Origin: Aquatica leii
Lineage: Eukaryota; Arthropoda; Insecta; Coleoptera; Lampyridae
Assembly (NCBI GenBank): GCA_035610365.1
Contig: CM069434.1
Coordinates: forward strand, 95,530,806 to 95,594,805
Direction of reading: 5' to 3'
Length of the DNA stretch: 64,000 nucleotides
In this document: positions 37,293 through 48,549 of the stretch, piece after piece
Numbering within the stretch: the stretch's first letter is position 1
How the letters are laid out: each line of letters starts with the position of its first letter
Notes under the pieces: model-generated
The model's input: the letters and a program-made list of their open reading frames with translations, nothing else
Database searches by the model: none
What the model was told of the DNA's origin: nothing
Program-made: the position numbers and the translations under genes

Positions 37293-38400
37293 TTAAATGT
37301 TTTAGATTTTAATGTCATCTCCAAACAGACTAGAGAAAAGTGATTCGCAGCGGTTAAGACTTAGATTATAATGACATCTTTAGTGTGATAGAAGTAAACT
37401 TTGTATCATATTGTGAAACTTTTGGGGTTAGTTATTTGCGATTAAAGCGTTGGTTAGATAAATTAGTTTTTTTTAAGATTTGAGAGCTCTGTGCACTAAA
37501 ACAATCAACAACCACGAAACACAAGCTAGAAATAAATCATCTTTTGCATAAAAAACTAAAAAAAATTTTTTAAATCAGAGATAAAACAAATCTTTAAAAT
37601 GTAATTGATTTGTTCGTTTTAGACACAGATAAAAGCTCAGCTTATAGACAATTTTATGTACGGGTGTTATTCATAGATATAGTGTAACTGAATAGAATTT
37701 TTCTCTGAATTTAATAAAATCAATTATATTTTTTTTGTAATCAAATAAACTTAGGTATGCGAATAGTTTCAGTTACTTGATTTTGATTTGTTGAAATATT
37801 TTATGTTTTAACTTTACATGCTGTTTTATGATGATGCAAAAACAGGCATATTTATGTGTACAGCTCTTACTCATAAATAGCTACTAGTTTAAGGTTTACT
37901 CATACATATATTAGTTTAGACATATCCAAGCACGTGTACGTAACGTTAAGTTACTCCATCGTTCTGGTAATTAATGTATCACACGTCGTAGATTACCTAC
38001 ATTTTTTTGCAACACCTTAAACTTCTATATTTAATTTGTATGTAAATTTCATGCATCTCTATTTCAAACATAATATTAAAATGCATAATAGTTAAAATTA
38101 GCTCGATGCTTTTATTGCTAAAATTTTTATAAAAAGTTTTTTGTTTTAGTTGAATATCAGAAAAAGTTTTGTTTACATTTTTTTTAAATTTTTATTAGTA
38201 CTACGATAACATTTTTAATATAATTAATACTATTAGCATTTTACCCAAACTTGGTTTAAGTATGTAATAAATCTACTAATTTAATTATATCAGAAATTGC
38301 AAAAATCGATAGTATAGTAAAGAATAGCTGAGTTCTGATAGTAACTACGCCACTGACATTAATTAAATAACTGCTACAACACCAAGAAGAAATGTGAATT
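37293..38400. other. Intergenic, no recognised gene
   Basis: AT-rich; no coding block or clear repeat seen. Confidence 0.45.
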
Positions 38401-39600
38401 TTGTGACCAGACTGGCAGGAAGGAGGTTTAGCTACTCAGAGATAGTAAATTGTTAAAATTCCAAAAAAAGAAACAGAGGAACACAATTTTTGTTCAATAA
38501 CGTGTTGATCCCAAGCAATTTGCAATTCATGCTAAGGAGCTTCCTGTGTCTGTAAAGGAAGTGATACGTTTTTTAGCCTTTTACCCATAATGTTCCACAC
38601 GTATTTAATAGGCAAAAGGTCGAGAGATCTGGGTGGTTATGGTAAGAGGTTAACATTGGCCTCTTTAAATTGGTCAATAGAATGTTTTGTGGGTGTTTTA
38701 GAGTGTTTCGCTATGCGTGGAAAGGCATTATTCTGGTGAAAAAATGGTATTTGTGACGCTGTTTAAACTATAAGCTTAAGTAAAGTAGGATTAGTCTCTT
38801 TGTTCATCATTTCTTTGAAGGTGTATTTTTAGTTATTATTTAAGCATTACTCATGCATTTTATGGTATATACGGGGTAGGAGGGTTGAACACCTGTGTAC
38901 CTGTAGGGTGTTGGAAAGTTTTTAGTTAGTTTTAAGATACAAGTACCGATGTAAACGTAGAAGCAGTTGTTAGAGAATATTAAATGTTAAATAAGCAATT
39001 TATTGTTTTATTTAAAGACGATAATATGCATTTGCACACCAAGGCGAATTAATTTAATGCCAATTACAAACAAATGGGTCTTCCTAATGCTAAAGAAATG
39101 GAAGAATATGGGGTTCTACCGTGTTGTTAACATATCGGCGGGCGTTTATATTGCCTAGGAAGAATAGCAAACAAGATTTACTCCCATAGGCTATAATACT
39201 ATAATTCCTACAGTGTGTTGACCACAGAAAATTGAATATTGCGCTGTTCTTCACGTCTTCGTCTGATTCTCATACGGTTATCATGCTTTCCCAAACAGAA
39301 TCGAAATTTATCACTGAAGACTAGTCTATGCCATCTTAGATTCCAGTTGAGTTGCAACTTACACTATTCCAAACTTTGATGTCAGTGTTGAGTCGTCAGT
39401 GAAAGCACAAGATATGACTGATAGGATTGTAATCCGAAAATGTTGATTACAGAAGGACCTTCATTACTTAACCTTTGATCGGCGATTGATCTGGAAAAAC
39501 GGTCTCTTATTGCCATCAATCGAAAATGGCGCTCCTGCATTTCATTCGTTTGCCTCAGTCCCCAAGTTTCTTGTCTACGACAATTCCGACCTTCTTTAGT
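38400..39600 (-). pseudogene. Tc1-like transposase, broken
   Basis: Reading down the minus strand from 39550, the frame gives QERHFRLMAIRDRFSRSIAD (the DNA-binding region), then WHRLVFSDKFRFCLGKHDNR, which holds the first catalytic Asp in a SDxxRF context, then MRIRRRREEQRN. Further on, HQNNAFPRIAKHS stands where QDNAxxHxA carries the second Asp (here Asn). PPRSLDLLPIKYVWNIMGKR matches SPDLNPIEHxWxxLxR with the third acidic position. The order and spacing are those of Tc1-like transposases of about 340 residues. Stops and frameshifts are frequent. Terminal repeats were not located. Confidence 0.8.
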
Positions 39601-39699
39601 TCATGATTAACAATAGCGCATGAAAGTGAGTTAGTTTCGGCTTATACAATTTCCTTGTACAAAAAAACAGCTTAACGTAAGCGGACAATTCGACCTCTG

Positions 39700-40350
39700 T
39701 CCGCCAATTATGGCGGTAATTTGATTAATCATACTTTCAAAACACGTTAAACAGAAGAATCACAAGAAATAACAGTATTAAATTTAACTCGCACGAATAA
39801 CACACAATAATGAAGTAGCAGAAACAAAAAAAATAGTCAGATATGCCATTAGCACTTGATCCATTTGAATAAAAGTACCTAAACTTTTTTGCCACAAATT
39901 TTCGATACTCTCTAAGTGTTGCAATTTTAATTTAACATAGTATTGTATATTGATCTACAAGTTTAGAAGAGTGAGTGTAAATGTTTGAATTTACTAGTGA
40001 GTGTAGCTGACGTGTGGATCAAATTTACACAAACATGTAAAAGAAAATTAGTAGTTTGACTAAAGAGCAATCTTCGACCTCTGAAACGTCAAGATCAACA
40101 GTAGGTGCAAACAAAGTAATAAACTCTACTTTGTCAGTGTTTGCATTGCGGTCAGTTTCTTTATCTTCTAGTGTAATATTCAATAATTGAAAATGAAAAA
40201 AAGTGTTGACAGCTGAAATATCAAAGAAAAGTGTGCTAACGAGAAAAGTTACACTTTTTTACACAATCTTTGGTTAAACAATGTGTCACTTTTCTATCAA
40301 GTACACAGAAAATATTGTTACTGTTTATTTGTGACATAAAATTTTTATTA
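39700..40350. other. Possible Tc1-like element flank; otherwise no gene
   Basis: On the minus strand near 39900-39845 a stretch reads TTGTGGCAAAAAAGTTTAGG and continues with TACTTTTATTC, of the kind found at the ends of Tc1-like elements. A matching end on the other side of 38400 was not found. Confidence 0.35.
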
Positions 40351-40687
40351 TTAAAAAAGTAGTTTAAAATCTTAAGCTTTCGCGGTTGTTATGTTTATGA
40401 TTATAAGCGACTTTCGGCTTAGACTGCGTTGTACGAACGTAGATCATCTGGGGATCAGACTTTAAACTAGGATTAACTTAAAATTTGCGTTGTACGAAGT
40501 TTGAACGGGAGTTGATCCACGGATCTTTGGTTACTCAATTGATCGTCACTTTTAGACGGTTTAATTGTAGATCAACAGTAGGGGGGATGAAAGAATAAGT
40601 ACAAAGTTAAAAAAAATCAAGAACTGTCGTTGTAAAACGAAATTGTGAAATTTGGTTTCTATGCAATTGTTTTTATAAATAATAAAA

Positions 40688-41854
40688 ATGGAATATGAGA
40701 ACCTAACTGACGATGAAGAATTTAGAGAATTGGTTCTTCAAGATGCTTTTCCAAGAGTTCCGCGACAATTTAAGGAAAGACCTAACCACTTTACTAAATG
40801 GAGGAACGAAGAATTTTTACTAAGATTTCGTCTGTCTAAATTAGTCGTTCGGTACGTAATTGACAAGATTGCTTTACAAATTACACCAAATACAAATAGG
40901 TTAGTTCATATTAACATATAAATAAATAAATATATTTATATACTTTCAATATTTCAGAAGTTGCGCCCTATCTGCAGAAGAAAAAGTATTTAATACTTTG
41001 TATTTTTTGGCTACTGGAACATTTCTTCGTGTAGTTGGTGACACAGGTGGGCAGGACAAATCTACGATAAGCAGATCAATTGCAGAAGTATTGCACCACC
41101 TTGCCAACTTACGTCCTGAGTATGTTGCTATGCCAGAAAATCAAGAAGAAATAGAACAAGTGCGCCAAGAATTTTTTAATATTTCCCGATTTCCTAGATG
41201 TGTAGGTGCAATTGATTGCACTCACGTTAAAATTCGTCCATCCTCTGGAGGAATTGATGAACGTTATAGAAATCGCAAAGGTTTTTTTTCTTTCAACGTT
41301 CAAGTGGTTAGTGATGCTAAATGTTTAATTCGTGACATTGTATGCCGGTGGCACGGAGCAGCTCATGATGCAACTATTTTTGCAAATAGCAGAATCAGAG
41401 CAAGAATGGAAAACAGAGAATTTGGAGAAGAAAGTGTACTTGTTGGAGACAGTGGGTATGGAATAAGAAATAATTTAATAACTCCACTTCGAAAGCTTCG
41501 AAACCACATGGTCAAGCAGAACAATTGTTTAATGAATCTCAAATTCGAACCAGAAATCCTGTCGAGAGAACGTTTGGAATATGGAAGAAACGTTTTCCAG
41601 TTCTTGCCTTCGGTATACGATTACATCTTAGAACAGTAGAGCCTTTAATTGTAGCCACATCAGTTTTACACAACATTGCCTGTCAAATGAGAGATGCTGT
41701 GCCTCCCATTAATCATGAAATGGAGGTAGCCATAAACTTAACTGAAAATGTAAACAGAAACAGAAATATTCGTGAAAATAATGTAAATAATGAAAACAAC
41801 AGAAGTAGATATAATTTAGTCAATAATTACTTTCAAAATTTAGTGCAAAATTAA
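40688..41854 (+). pseudogene. Harbinger transposase (HARBI1-like, DDE_Tnp_4), one frameshift
   Basis: Cuts and pastes the element together with its Myb-like partner. The start is ATG at 40688 (MEYENLTDDEEFRELVLQDA). A 58-bp intron (40900-40957, donor GTTAGT, acceptor tttcag) joins PNTNR to SCALSAEEK. The body then reads FPRCVGAIDCTHVKIRP with the first catalytic Asp at 41214, VLVGDSGYG with the second at 41448, and NPVERTFGIWKKRFPVL with the Glu at 41564. The HGAAHDATIFANS block is also intact. A one-base shift at about 41490-41500 is the only break seen: upstream PLRK is in one frame and downstream QAEQLFNESQ in another. About 365 residues in all. The presence of all three catalytic residues suggests recent activity. 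Confidence 0.88.
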
Positions 41855-41928
41855 TTTGGTAAACAAAACTTGTTAAACATTTATAATGTGAATTAGTTTA
41901 TTATAACTAAATTGGTTTAATAAACAAA

Positions 41929-42902
41929 TTATTTTTTTATTTTCATTTCATTTTGTAGTAGTTTTATTCTACAACTTGACTCACACTCCATTAATTCAAT
42001 TTCCTTCTGTGCCTTTTCAGCCATTAATTTCATTTTTAAATTATGCTCTTCAAGAAAAGCCTGTTTTTGTAATTCAGCCAATTCCACCTTGCTTTGGGTC
42101 CATAGAGACAATTTGTCTCTGGTTTTGTTGTGTTTTACAGGAACATGTTGAACTAAAAGCAACCAGATGTAAATAATCGCTAAATATTGTCTTTATTGTA
42201 AAGTAATTAAATTTATTTTGAGTTTGAATATATGATTAATATAATTACTCACAATTCTTTACTTTATCAATTTTCAAAGGTTTAGAAACCGGCTTCTTCA
42301 TCATATTAGGTGTATAGTGACTCCAATCAGTAATATCTTCAGGAGTGTCACTCACCTCGTTCACATGTAAATTCTTTTCAATTGGAACAGCAGAAGATTC
42401 TCCCGCAACAGAGCGCCCGAGAGAGTCAACTTCAATGGTAGAAGATTCTACATAAAAATTTAATTCTTAGATATTGACTTTAAAGAAGATTGTTGAGTAA
42501 GCATATATAAATAAACCATAATTACCTTCAAATTCAATTATAACATTATCTGGCAATTGAAGGTCGTTATCATAAACGGATACGTTGCCTGTAACCTGGT
42601 TACCCAAAATTCCATGCATATCCCTATCTACTTCAGTTTCATCCACATATTTTGGAGACCCCCCTCCAGTACCATACATATGCCTCTTCTGTTCAGACAT
42701 TTTTTTAATTGTTCTTGATTTAATATTTTTATATTTATTTTTAAGAACAGATAAATTTCGATGGCCTTCTGAAGCGTTACAATTAAATTCATCGTAAATT
42801 CTGTTCCATGCTTCTTCTTTTTTTTTATTGTTATTTGCGTATAAGGTTAATTAATAGTTTTTCCTCCTCATTTGTAAAGCTGGGAGCTCTAGATTTGCTC
42901 AT
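41929..42902 (-). pseudogene. Harbinger Myb/SANT-like DNA-binding partner protein, broken
   Basis: In this superfamily a second protein binds the subterminal DNA and brings the transposase into the nucleus. Three exons are legible. Exon 1 (42902-42526) starts ATGAGCAAATCTAG and reads SRAPSFTNEEEKLLINLIRK, then, in another frame, KKEEAWNRIYDEFN and SEQKRHMYGTGGGSPKYVDE. Exon 2 (42447-42253) is acidic and serine-rich. Exon 3 (42152-41929) forms a charged coiled coil and ends in a stop at 41929. Introns obey GT-AG (GTAATT..tgtag, GTGAGT..tttag) and the codons join in frame. The break between LIRK and KKKEEAW removes part of the SANT helices, so this copy is damaged. Confidence 0.8.
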
Positions 42903-43417
42903 TTTTGGTTCACTAAGATATACTAAAAAAGTTTTAATTACGTATTCATTTATATTAGAATTAGTTGTCTTACCGTATTTATCTAGGTAATTGTAATATT
43001 TATAAAATATGATACTACTTTGTATATTTATTTTAAATGGAATGAAGTTGACAGAGAATACTGATTATGTTTTTCAAATGCTGTCAATTGTCAACATTCA
43101 GTGTTGCCAACAGCGTCAATTTGAAGATCATGTAAGGTTCAACTGATCTAACCTTCTAGCAACGTTTTGCATCTTAGATCAAGATCTGTAGTTTATCTAC
43201 AGATCGATAGATCTACCGATCAAGAATTTTTGTACAACGCAGCCTTAGTCTTGCGAAACGTCAGATTGTTTGGGTTCACGAATGACAATACGGAAAAGGC
43301 CAAGTTCTACTTTTTGTTTTGGCTCTCAAGAAGAGACTAGGGCCAAGCCTAAGGCTGGGTGTTTAACTACAACGCGGTCTAAGCCGAAAGTCGCTTATAA
43401 TCATAAAAATATAGTTT

Positions 43418-44476
43418 CTATAGCGTCCCTGCACTGCGGCTTTTTTGCTCTTTTTGTCTACTTCTGAGTAGTTTTGTTGGATCTATGAATCTGCGGCATA
43501 AAAAGCTTTTTTGTAGTTTCATTTTATGCATACGTTTGTTAAGGCCACGGTGCCTTGTTATTTTTCTTGTAGGTGTCCTTAACCTTTGTCGACTCATGCT
43601 TGACACTGCAGTTTGAGTGTTCAATTGTAGCTCTGTAAGCAAGAGTATTGTGTGTCTCATTTCTGCAAAGTTTTTCTATAGTATGTTATGTTTGGCTACT
43701 AGTTTGTTGCGGATTATTTATTTCCGGTATCGTAAGAAATTCCAAAAACGGGTTCAGGTTCTATTTATGTCCCCTTTTTAATTAATGCGTCCGCCATTAG
43801 GTTTTCTTTTACACCCTGGTCTCTTGGTATTCAGACTAGCTTCCCTTGTTGGTGAGTTGTCAATGTTTCTAGTCAGTTTATGTATGCCATAAACAGTTTG
43901 GATTTTATTACAGGTGAACTTAACCAACAGTGCTATTTGACTGTCAGACATAGTCAATATAATGTTCTTGACACACTAGTCGATAACAGCAACTTCAGTT
44001 CAAAAAATAGATGCATATTTACAAAAAGTCAGCAAAATTTGCTATCTATGGTGTCTGCCTCCATATATTCCGGTTTTGGTACCGTTAAGATTTGTGGTCC
44101 CATCTGTGTACCAGATAGTATTTTTAACTGCGCCAGAGCAAATGTTTCTTGTTCACTCTTTTTGTGACAGTATTATCACTTTAAATATTTTAGGATGTAA
44201 TAATCTTTTGCGAAGCTGGACCTTGTAGTTAAAACTGTTTCTTTACACAGCTTTATACCCGGTTTGTACGTTCCGATAGTTGACGCGTGTTCATTTATCT
44301 GTAGCCTGTATGCTTCTTGCTGTGAGCATAGTTTTCATCACTCCTATTATCAGCAGACATGCCATTTGCTGTATTTTGTCCAGTTTTAAAACCGACCTTT
44401 TAAGTTGGTTCTTTCACTCCATACTAGCGCACCGTATATAACAATGCGTCTTGTAACCACAATATATAACCATTTG
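43418..44476 (-). pseudogene. LINE ORF2, C-terminal part (end of RT and RNase H), R1/LOA-like
   Basis: Reading down from 44475, the frame opens KWLYIVVTRRIVIYGALVWS, continues LDKIQQMACLLI, then IWYTDGTTNLNGTK, the start of RNase H with its first catalytic Asp. It ends with MRHTILLLTELQLNTQTAVS and SRQRLRTPTRKITRHRGLNK, the usual C-terminal block of such LINEs. Stops and frameshifts are scattered. It is the direct continuation of the piece at 47129-47930. Confidence 0.75.
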
Positions 44477-44482
44477 GTCGTT
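44477..44482 (+). repeat. 6-bp target-site duplication, left copy
   Basis: GTCGTT, repeated at 47123-47128. Removing the intervening DNA and one copy joins the two LINE pieces in one reading frame. Confidence 0.75.
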
Positions 44483-47122
44483 GTGTTGTAACACACCAAT
44501 TTTAAAATTGTTAAAAAGAGTAAAGTGGATTGTCGACTCACATGTTTGGGCTGGCTTAAGTTGGAGATAGTCGTTGGTCGAATTGTTAGTACCCAACTTC
44601 GTCTGGTGAATCGGTGCCCTGCGCCATTTTTTCTTGCGAGTAGAAAAAACAGTCTGAGCTACGGAAAAGATGCTTAAAACCAAAATTTAATAATGCGTTG
44701 AGAATAAAACAACAGAAGGTAAGAAAACTAAATATTTAGTCGTCGGTACACTCCTAATTATTAGTATATAAATTATGTTACGGTAAAAATTTTCATTAGG
44801 TACGCCTATGGGTTTTCGACGTAAAATTACTTTTATATTTCTTGACGCCATCTATCGGGTTACGTTAGATTGAGCAGACGTCATTCCGATGAGACTTCCG
44901 ACATTTTGACTCTAACATTGTAACTGGTAATATCTAAGGTTGCGTGAGTGAAAGTTCGTTCTCTAAATTCATCCACGTGTTAGGAACACGATGGAAGTTA
45001 TGTAGTTTCCTTAATTAACTAATTTACTCCCGCAGCGTAAGTGATTTTATTTCTTTCTGTAATTAAAAGTAATTTTTATGTCTTTTTGGTTAGCCCGCCA
45101 TGTGTCACCTAATAAATAAGGGCATCCTGGCTATAATTTAAAGCCCATCAGGGAAAGTTTGTAATTTCGTTACGATCGTGGGATATTTGTATCGTCACCG
45201 GCTATTCTTACCACCATCCGGCCCATGAATTCTATCCGATACCGAAAGACGAGAGATAACCCTCGACGAATATTGTGTTGGAAACGATTCTAAATATTTA
45301 TAAGGCCTACTGTTGGAATTAATTAAATCATAGAAAAGGGTATAACAGCATCCGACGTTCGGTTTGTGTTATGTGTACATTTTAAAATTTAAGTAATGAC
45401 TTTGTAGATTTGGATTTCGTGAGCTATTAGGTTGACACGATTTGCAATTAAAATTAATTACAGGGTACGTGTCGAAGGAAGCGCTTCCTCTGCATAAAAG
45501 GAACACCTGTATTTGGTGGTAAGTGTTTTTATAAATTTTCTTTCGTCGTCAACGAGGTTACTCACGAAACTTACAATAATCATAACTTCGTACTGATTAT
45601 CGTAATGGTAATATCATTAGTTAGTAAATTTGCTTATACTACGTATGCTGTTTATGCTTATTTATTGTGATAATTTAATGTTAATGCTATAATAATTATT
45701 TTGCCTTATTGTCGTTAATGCCATATTACTAATTATGTAAACGATATTTATTGCGAACTATTCGTAGCCATGTTCTTCACTTATGTCCTGTAAGTTGCCT
45801 ATCTTACTGTGATTCGATTTTGTATATTCTCGCTAGTACCTACTCAGATTTGACTATTTAATTCTTATTATATTTATCGTGATAGAGTAATTAAAGCACC
45901 ATTGTTATTGACGATTGAGTTTCTTTTCCTTTTATTCGTTTCTTTCAGCAGTTACGAACCTTAACATCTTGTTACAAGTGATACCATTCTGTGGTGAGCA
46001 AGCAGAACTGACTTTGGATAGGCTCTGGCGCCCTTAATTATCTTTTATATACTTCTAGAAAACCTACCCTTCTCTCCGACTATTGAAAGTTGGCCGTGCA
46101 GGTTCGTAAACAGCTAAAACTTGTAACAATTATTTACGCTACGCAGTTGATAACACAAATATCATATAAATTTGATTAAAAATTTCAATCAGTTTTATAT
46201 CGATATAAAATAATATTTAAATTAATTAAAAATTACACTTAGTTTTAAATAAGAATTTGATGGTTTAGTTGTAGATTGGGAAGTAATTAAAACTTTAGTT
46301 TAAAATACGTGAGAAAATCGCGCTATAACATTGTCCTTACAGTAATCTCACCAGACCGAATGGCGTCAAACGTGCAATCAAGATAAAAAAATCTGGTTTA
46401 ACTACTCTTTCTAATTACGTAACGTGCGCAACATATTTCCGAATATTCTTACAAAAGAATGATAGAATCGTAATAGTAATTTAAATGACATCGAAAAGTA
46501 ACATTGATTTAAATTATATCGCAAAGTAACATTAATTTAAATCATACCGTAAAGTAATAGTAATTTAAAGGAAATAAAAAAGTAAGATATTTTCCAATAA
46601 CGTTGACCAAAAAATTAACACTTGTAATTTTGATATATCGAATAATCCGAATTTACTTGTAGCAAACTTCGACGAAACTAACTGAAGTCTTAGTCCGAGA
46701 CGTTAACATGGGTTTAGCAATTAGTATCCTCATTTGTAAAACGTCAGTAAGTAAGAATCACGAGGCTAAAAAGCTAAAAAAAGCCCGAAAATTGATATCT
46801 AGCAATCTCGTGTGGGTAAAATTTATAAATAACCTTAATTAGAACTCTGTTGAAAATGCAGCACAAAGATTAACCTCGAGCGGCTTCTTAAAAGTTGATG
46901 TGTTCAGCATCGAAAAAAATTTCGTTTCAAAAAAGATTGCCATACCGAGTATTGTTTTTAACTTTTTTCTAGCACAACACTACAAGTAAAAATGGCGTTC
47001 AGTTATGGATCCAGATTCCAATCAGATGCTACGCCGCTTTACAGTTAAAAACCTTTTTAACCATTGCAATATCTATTCCCACGCGACGACGATTGAAAAC
47101 TTGACTGTTAGAAATGTACTAA
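44483..47122. mobile_element. Unclassified 2,640-bp insertion in a LINE
   Basis: Defined by the interrupted LINE and the 6-bp duplication GTCGTT. It begins GTGTTGTAACACACC and ends AAATGTACTAA. No inverted repeat joins the two ends, and no canonical TG..CA pair is evident. Inside I see no transposase, RT or long open frame. There is a promoter-like stretch near 45105-45180 (AATAAATAAGGG, TATAATTTAAAGCCC, then TTCGTTACGATCG) and a four-unit minisatellite at about 46469-46585. It may be a non-autonomous LTR-type element or an unknown class, or may itself hold nested pieces. Confidence 0.6.
46469..46585. repeat. Minisatellite of about 28-bp units
   Basis: Four imperfect units on the pattern AAAGTAACATTAATTTAAAT followed by CATACCGT. 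Later units differ by a few bases. Confidence 0.7.
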
Positions 47123-47128
47123 GTCGTT
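47123..47128 (+). repeat. 6-bp target-site duplication, right copy
   Basis: GTCGTT, matching 44477-44482. Confidence 0.75.
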
Positions 47129-47930
47129 ACAATGTGTTTTTAACCTCGCGTGTGACCGATCATCTGTTTGGTTGTATTAAGAACCCTAATGGATTTCGTT
47201 GTGACGTTTTTGAAATGAGTGTCGAAAGACAAACTGGTATCAACAGTGAGTACCAGATAGTTGATTTGCTTTGTCATCGAGAGTGTAGGTAGTCGTTTAT
47301 CATACGTTTGCCGTCGTTTGGTAAACGGAACGATTGCCGTCTTGGTTGGATTCACTGATAGTTTCTTTTTTTTTAAACCACTTTTCGACGATGTTTAGTG
47401 CACTCTGCCTTATGTTGGATACAGTTGCCCCAAATTTTCCGTTTGTAATAATGATAAAACCGTCGGAGTACCTTAAAGCAAGTACCCCTTCTTCGTCTTC
47501 TAATTCTTGTATTAGACGGTCTATGACAAAACATCACAGCAGAAATGATAACACCTCGCCTTGTGAACACCTGCTAGGCAGTTTGGCTTATACAGTGCTA
47601 CCGTACAAAGTAACTGTTACTGTATGATTCCTCAGCATTGAGTTGAGTTTTGCACTAAAAATGTGATGCTTTTTCTCTCCGTTGCCTTTGTAATAAAGGC
47701 AAAAGTAGTATTGCCAAATGTTTCTTTAATATCTAGAAAAAGCATCTAATGCAATTTTATTGTATTGGATTGCATTTCTGCATCTGCTTACTAGTTAATA
47801 AAATGCTAATTCGGAAGATTTTCAGGATTGGTATGCACACTGGCTTTGATGCTGAGGCAAAGCCTTTAGTGCCCTGTCCAGTATGTACTCGTCGATTACT
47901 TTTTCAAATAGTTTTAAGATGAAGAAAAAT
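47129..47930 (-). pseudogene. LINE ORF2, reverse transcriptase part, R1/LOA-like
   Basis: Reading down from 47930: ALKALPQHQSQCAYQSRKSS, then IALDAFLDIKETFGNTTFAF (RT palm, with the Asp of the first catalytic block in FLDI). After shifts comes a GVLSPLLW-like block and a YSDG-like copy of YADD near 47480. Then VNPTKTAIVPFTKRR and INYLVLTVDTSLSFDTHF follow, the usual sequence after the active site, ending IGHTRG and KHIVTT at the break. The remaining part continues at 44476. Multiple stops and frameshifts. Confidence 0.77.
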
Positions 47931-47939
47931 CGGTTTGCA

Positions 47940-48540
47940 AGATCTTGCCTGGGCGTACGTAGATTTTTCTATTTGTTTATAATAGTTGTTGTCGTTAGAG
48001 GCATTGCTGGCACATATCGAAAAAACGAATGAATTAAAACGACGATTTATAAAAAATTTGGAAAATTGATAAAAAAATACCGCCAAAAAAAATTTAAACA
48101 AATACAATCAGTAAAAAACATGCACTTTCGTCTCTCTACTATGTTAAAATCAACTAACGTATTTAATAAAAAACTAGTTTATGTAGCATATGTAGTTATT
48201 GTAACAACCACGCCCGACCTCAGGGCCGAACACACATGGTAACCGCCCGAGGCGCCATTAGAAAAAAGGTTTTTGTTTGATATAGCACGTAAAAAGCTTT
48301 TAGAAAACATAGTTTTTTGAAAGTAACAAATACATTTAATAAAAAAAACTTTAAAAGACAGGTTGATTATTATTTTAAAATTATGATTTAGATATTTAAT
48401 TTTTAGCTCTCCCTTTTTTAAAACTTTTTATATATCTTTAAAAATTTTGGTTAACTTATTTGATAGTTTTTTATGCGGAATTAGGTAAAAAAAGTTTTTT
48501 TAAAATTGATTGGTAAATCACTGCAATATTTACCAAAGTC
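47940..48540. other. Intergenic, no recognised gene
   Basis: AT-rich; possibly includes unread 5' LINE sequence at the edges. Confidence 0.4.
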
Positions 48541-48549
48541 TATTCCAAC

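Larger units (their letters stand above)
40422..43244 (+). mobile_element. PIF/Harbinger transposon, 2,823 bp, nearly intact
   Basis: The left end is GACTGCGTTGTACGAAC. The right end, reverse-complemented, is GGCTGCGTTGTACAAAA, giving 12 of 13 matching outer bases. It is flanked by TTA on both sides (40419-40421 and 43245-43247), the usual 3-bp Harbinger duplication. It holds the two genes typical of the superfamily, arranged convergently: a DDE transposase on the plus strand and a Myb/SANT-like partner on the minus strand. It sits inside foldback copy 2. Confidence 0.88.
40351..43417. mobile_element. Foldback element copy 2, interrupted by a Harbinger transposon
   Basis: The left part (40366-40421) starts AAAATCTTAAGCTTTCGCGG and reads ATTATAAGCGACTTTCGGCT, as in copy 1. 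The right part (43245-43402) ends GGTCTAAGCCGAAAGTCGCT followed by TATAATC. The flanks 40351-40365 (TTAAAAAAGTAGTTT) and 43403-43417 (ATAAAAATATAGTTT) agree at 12 of 15 positions and fall exactly where copy 1 has its 16-bp repeats. The inner part after 43247 differs from copy 1, so the two belong to different subtypes or the left inner arm has diverged. Confidence 0.7.
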
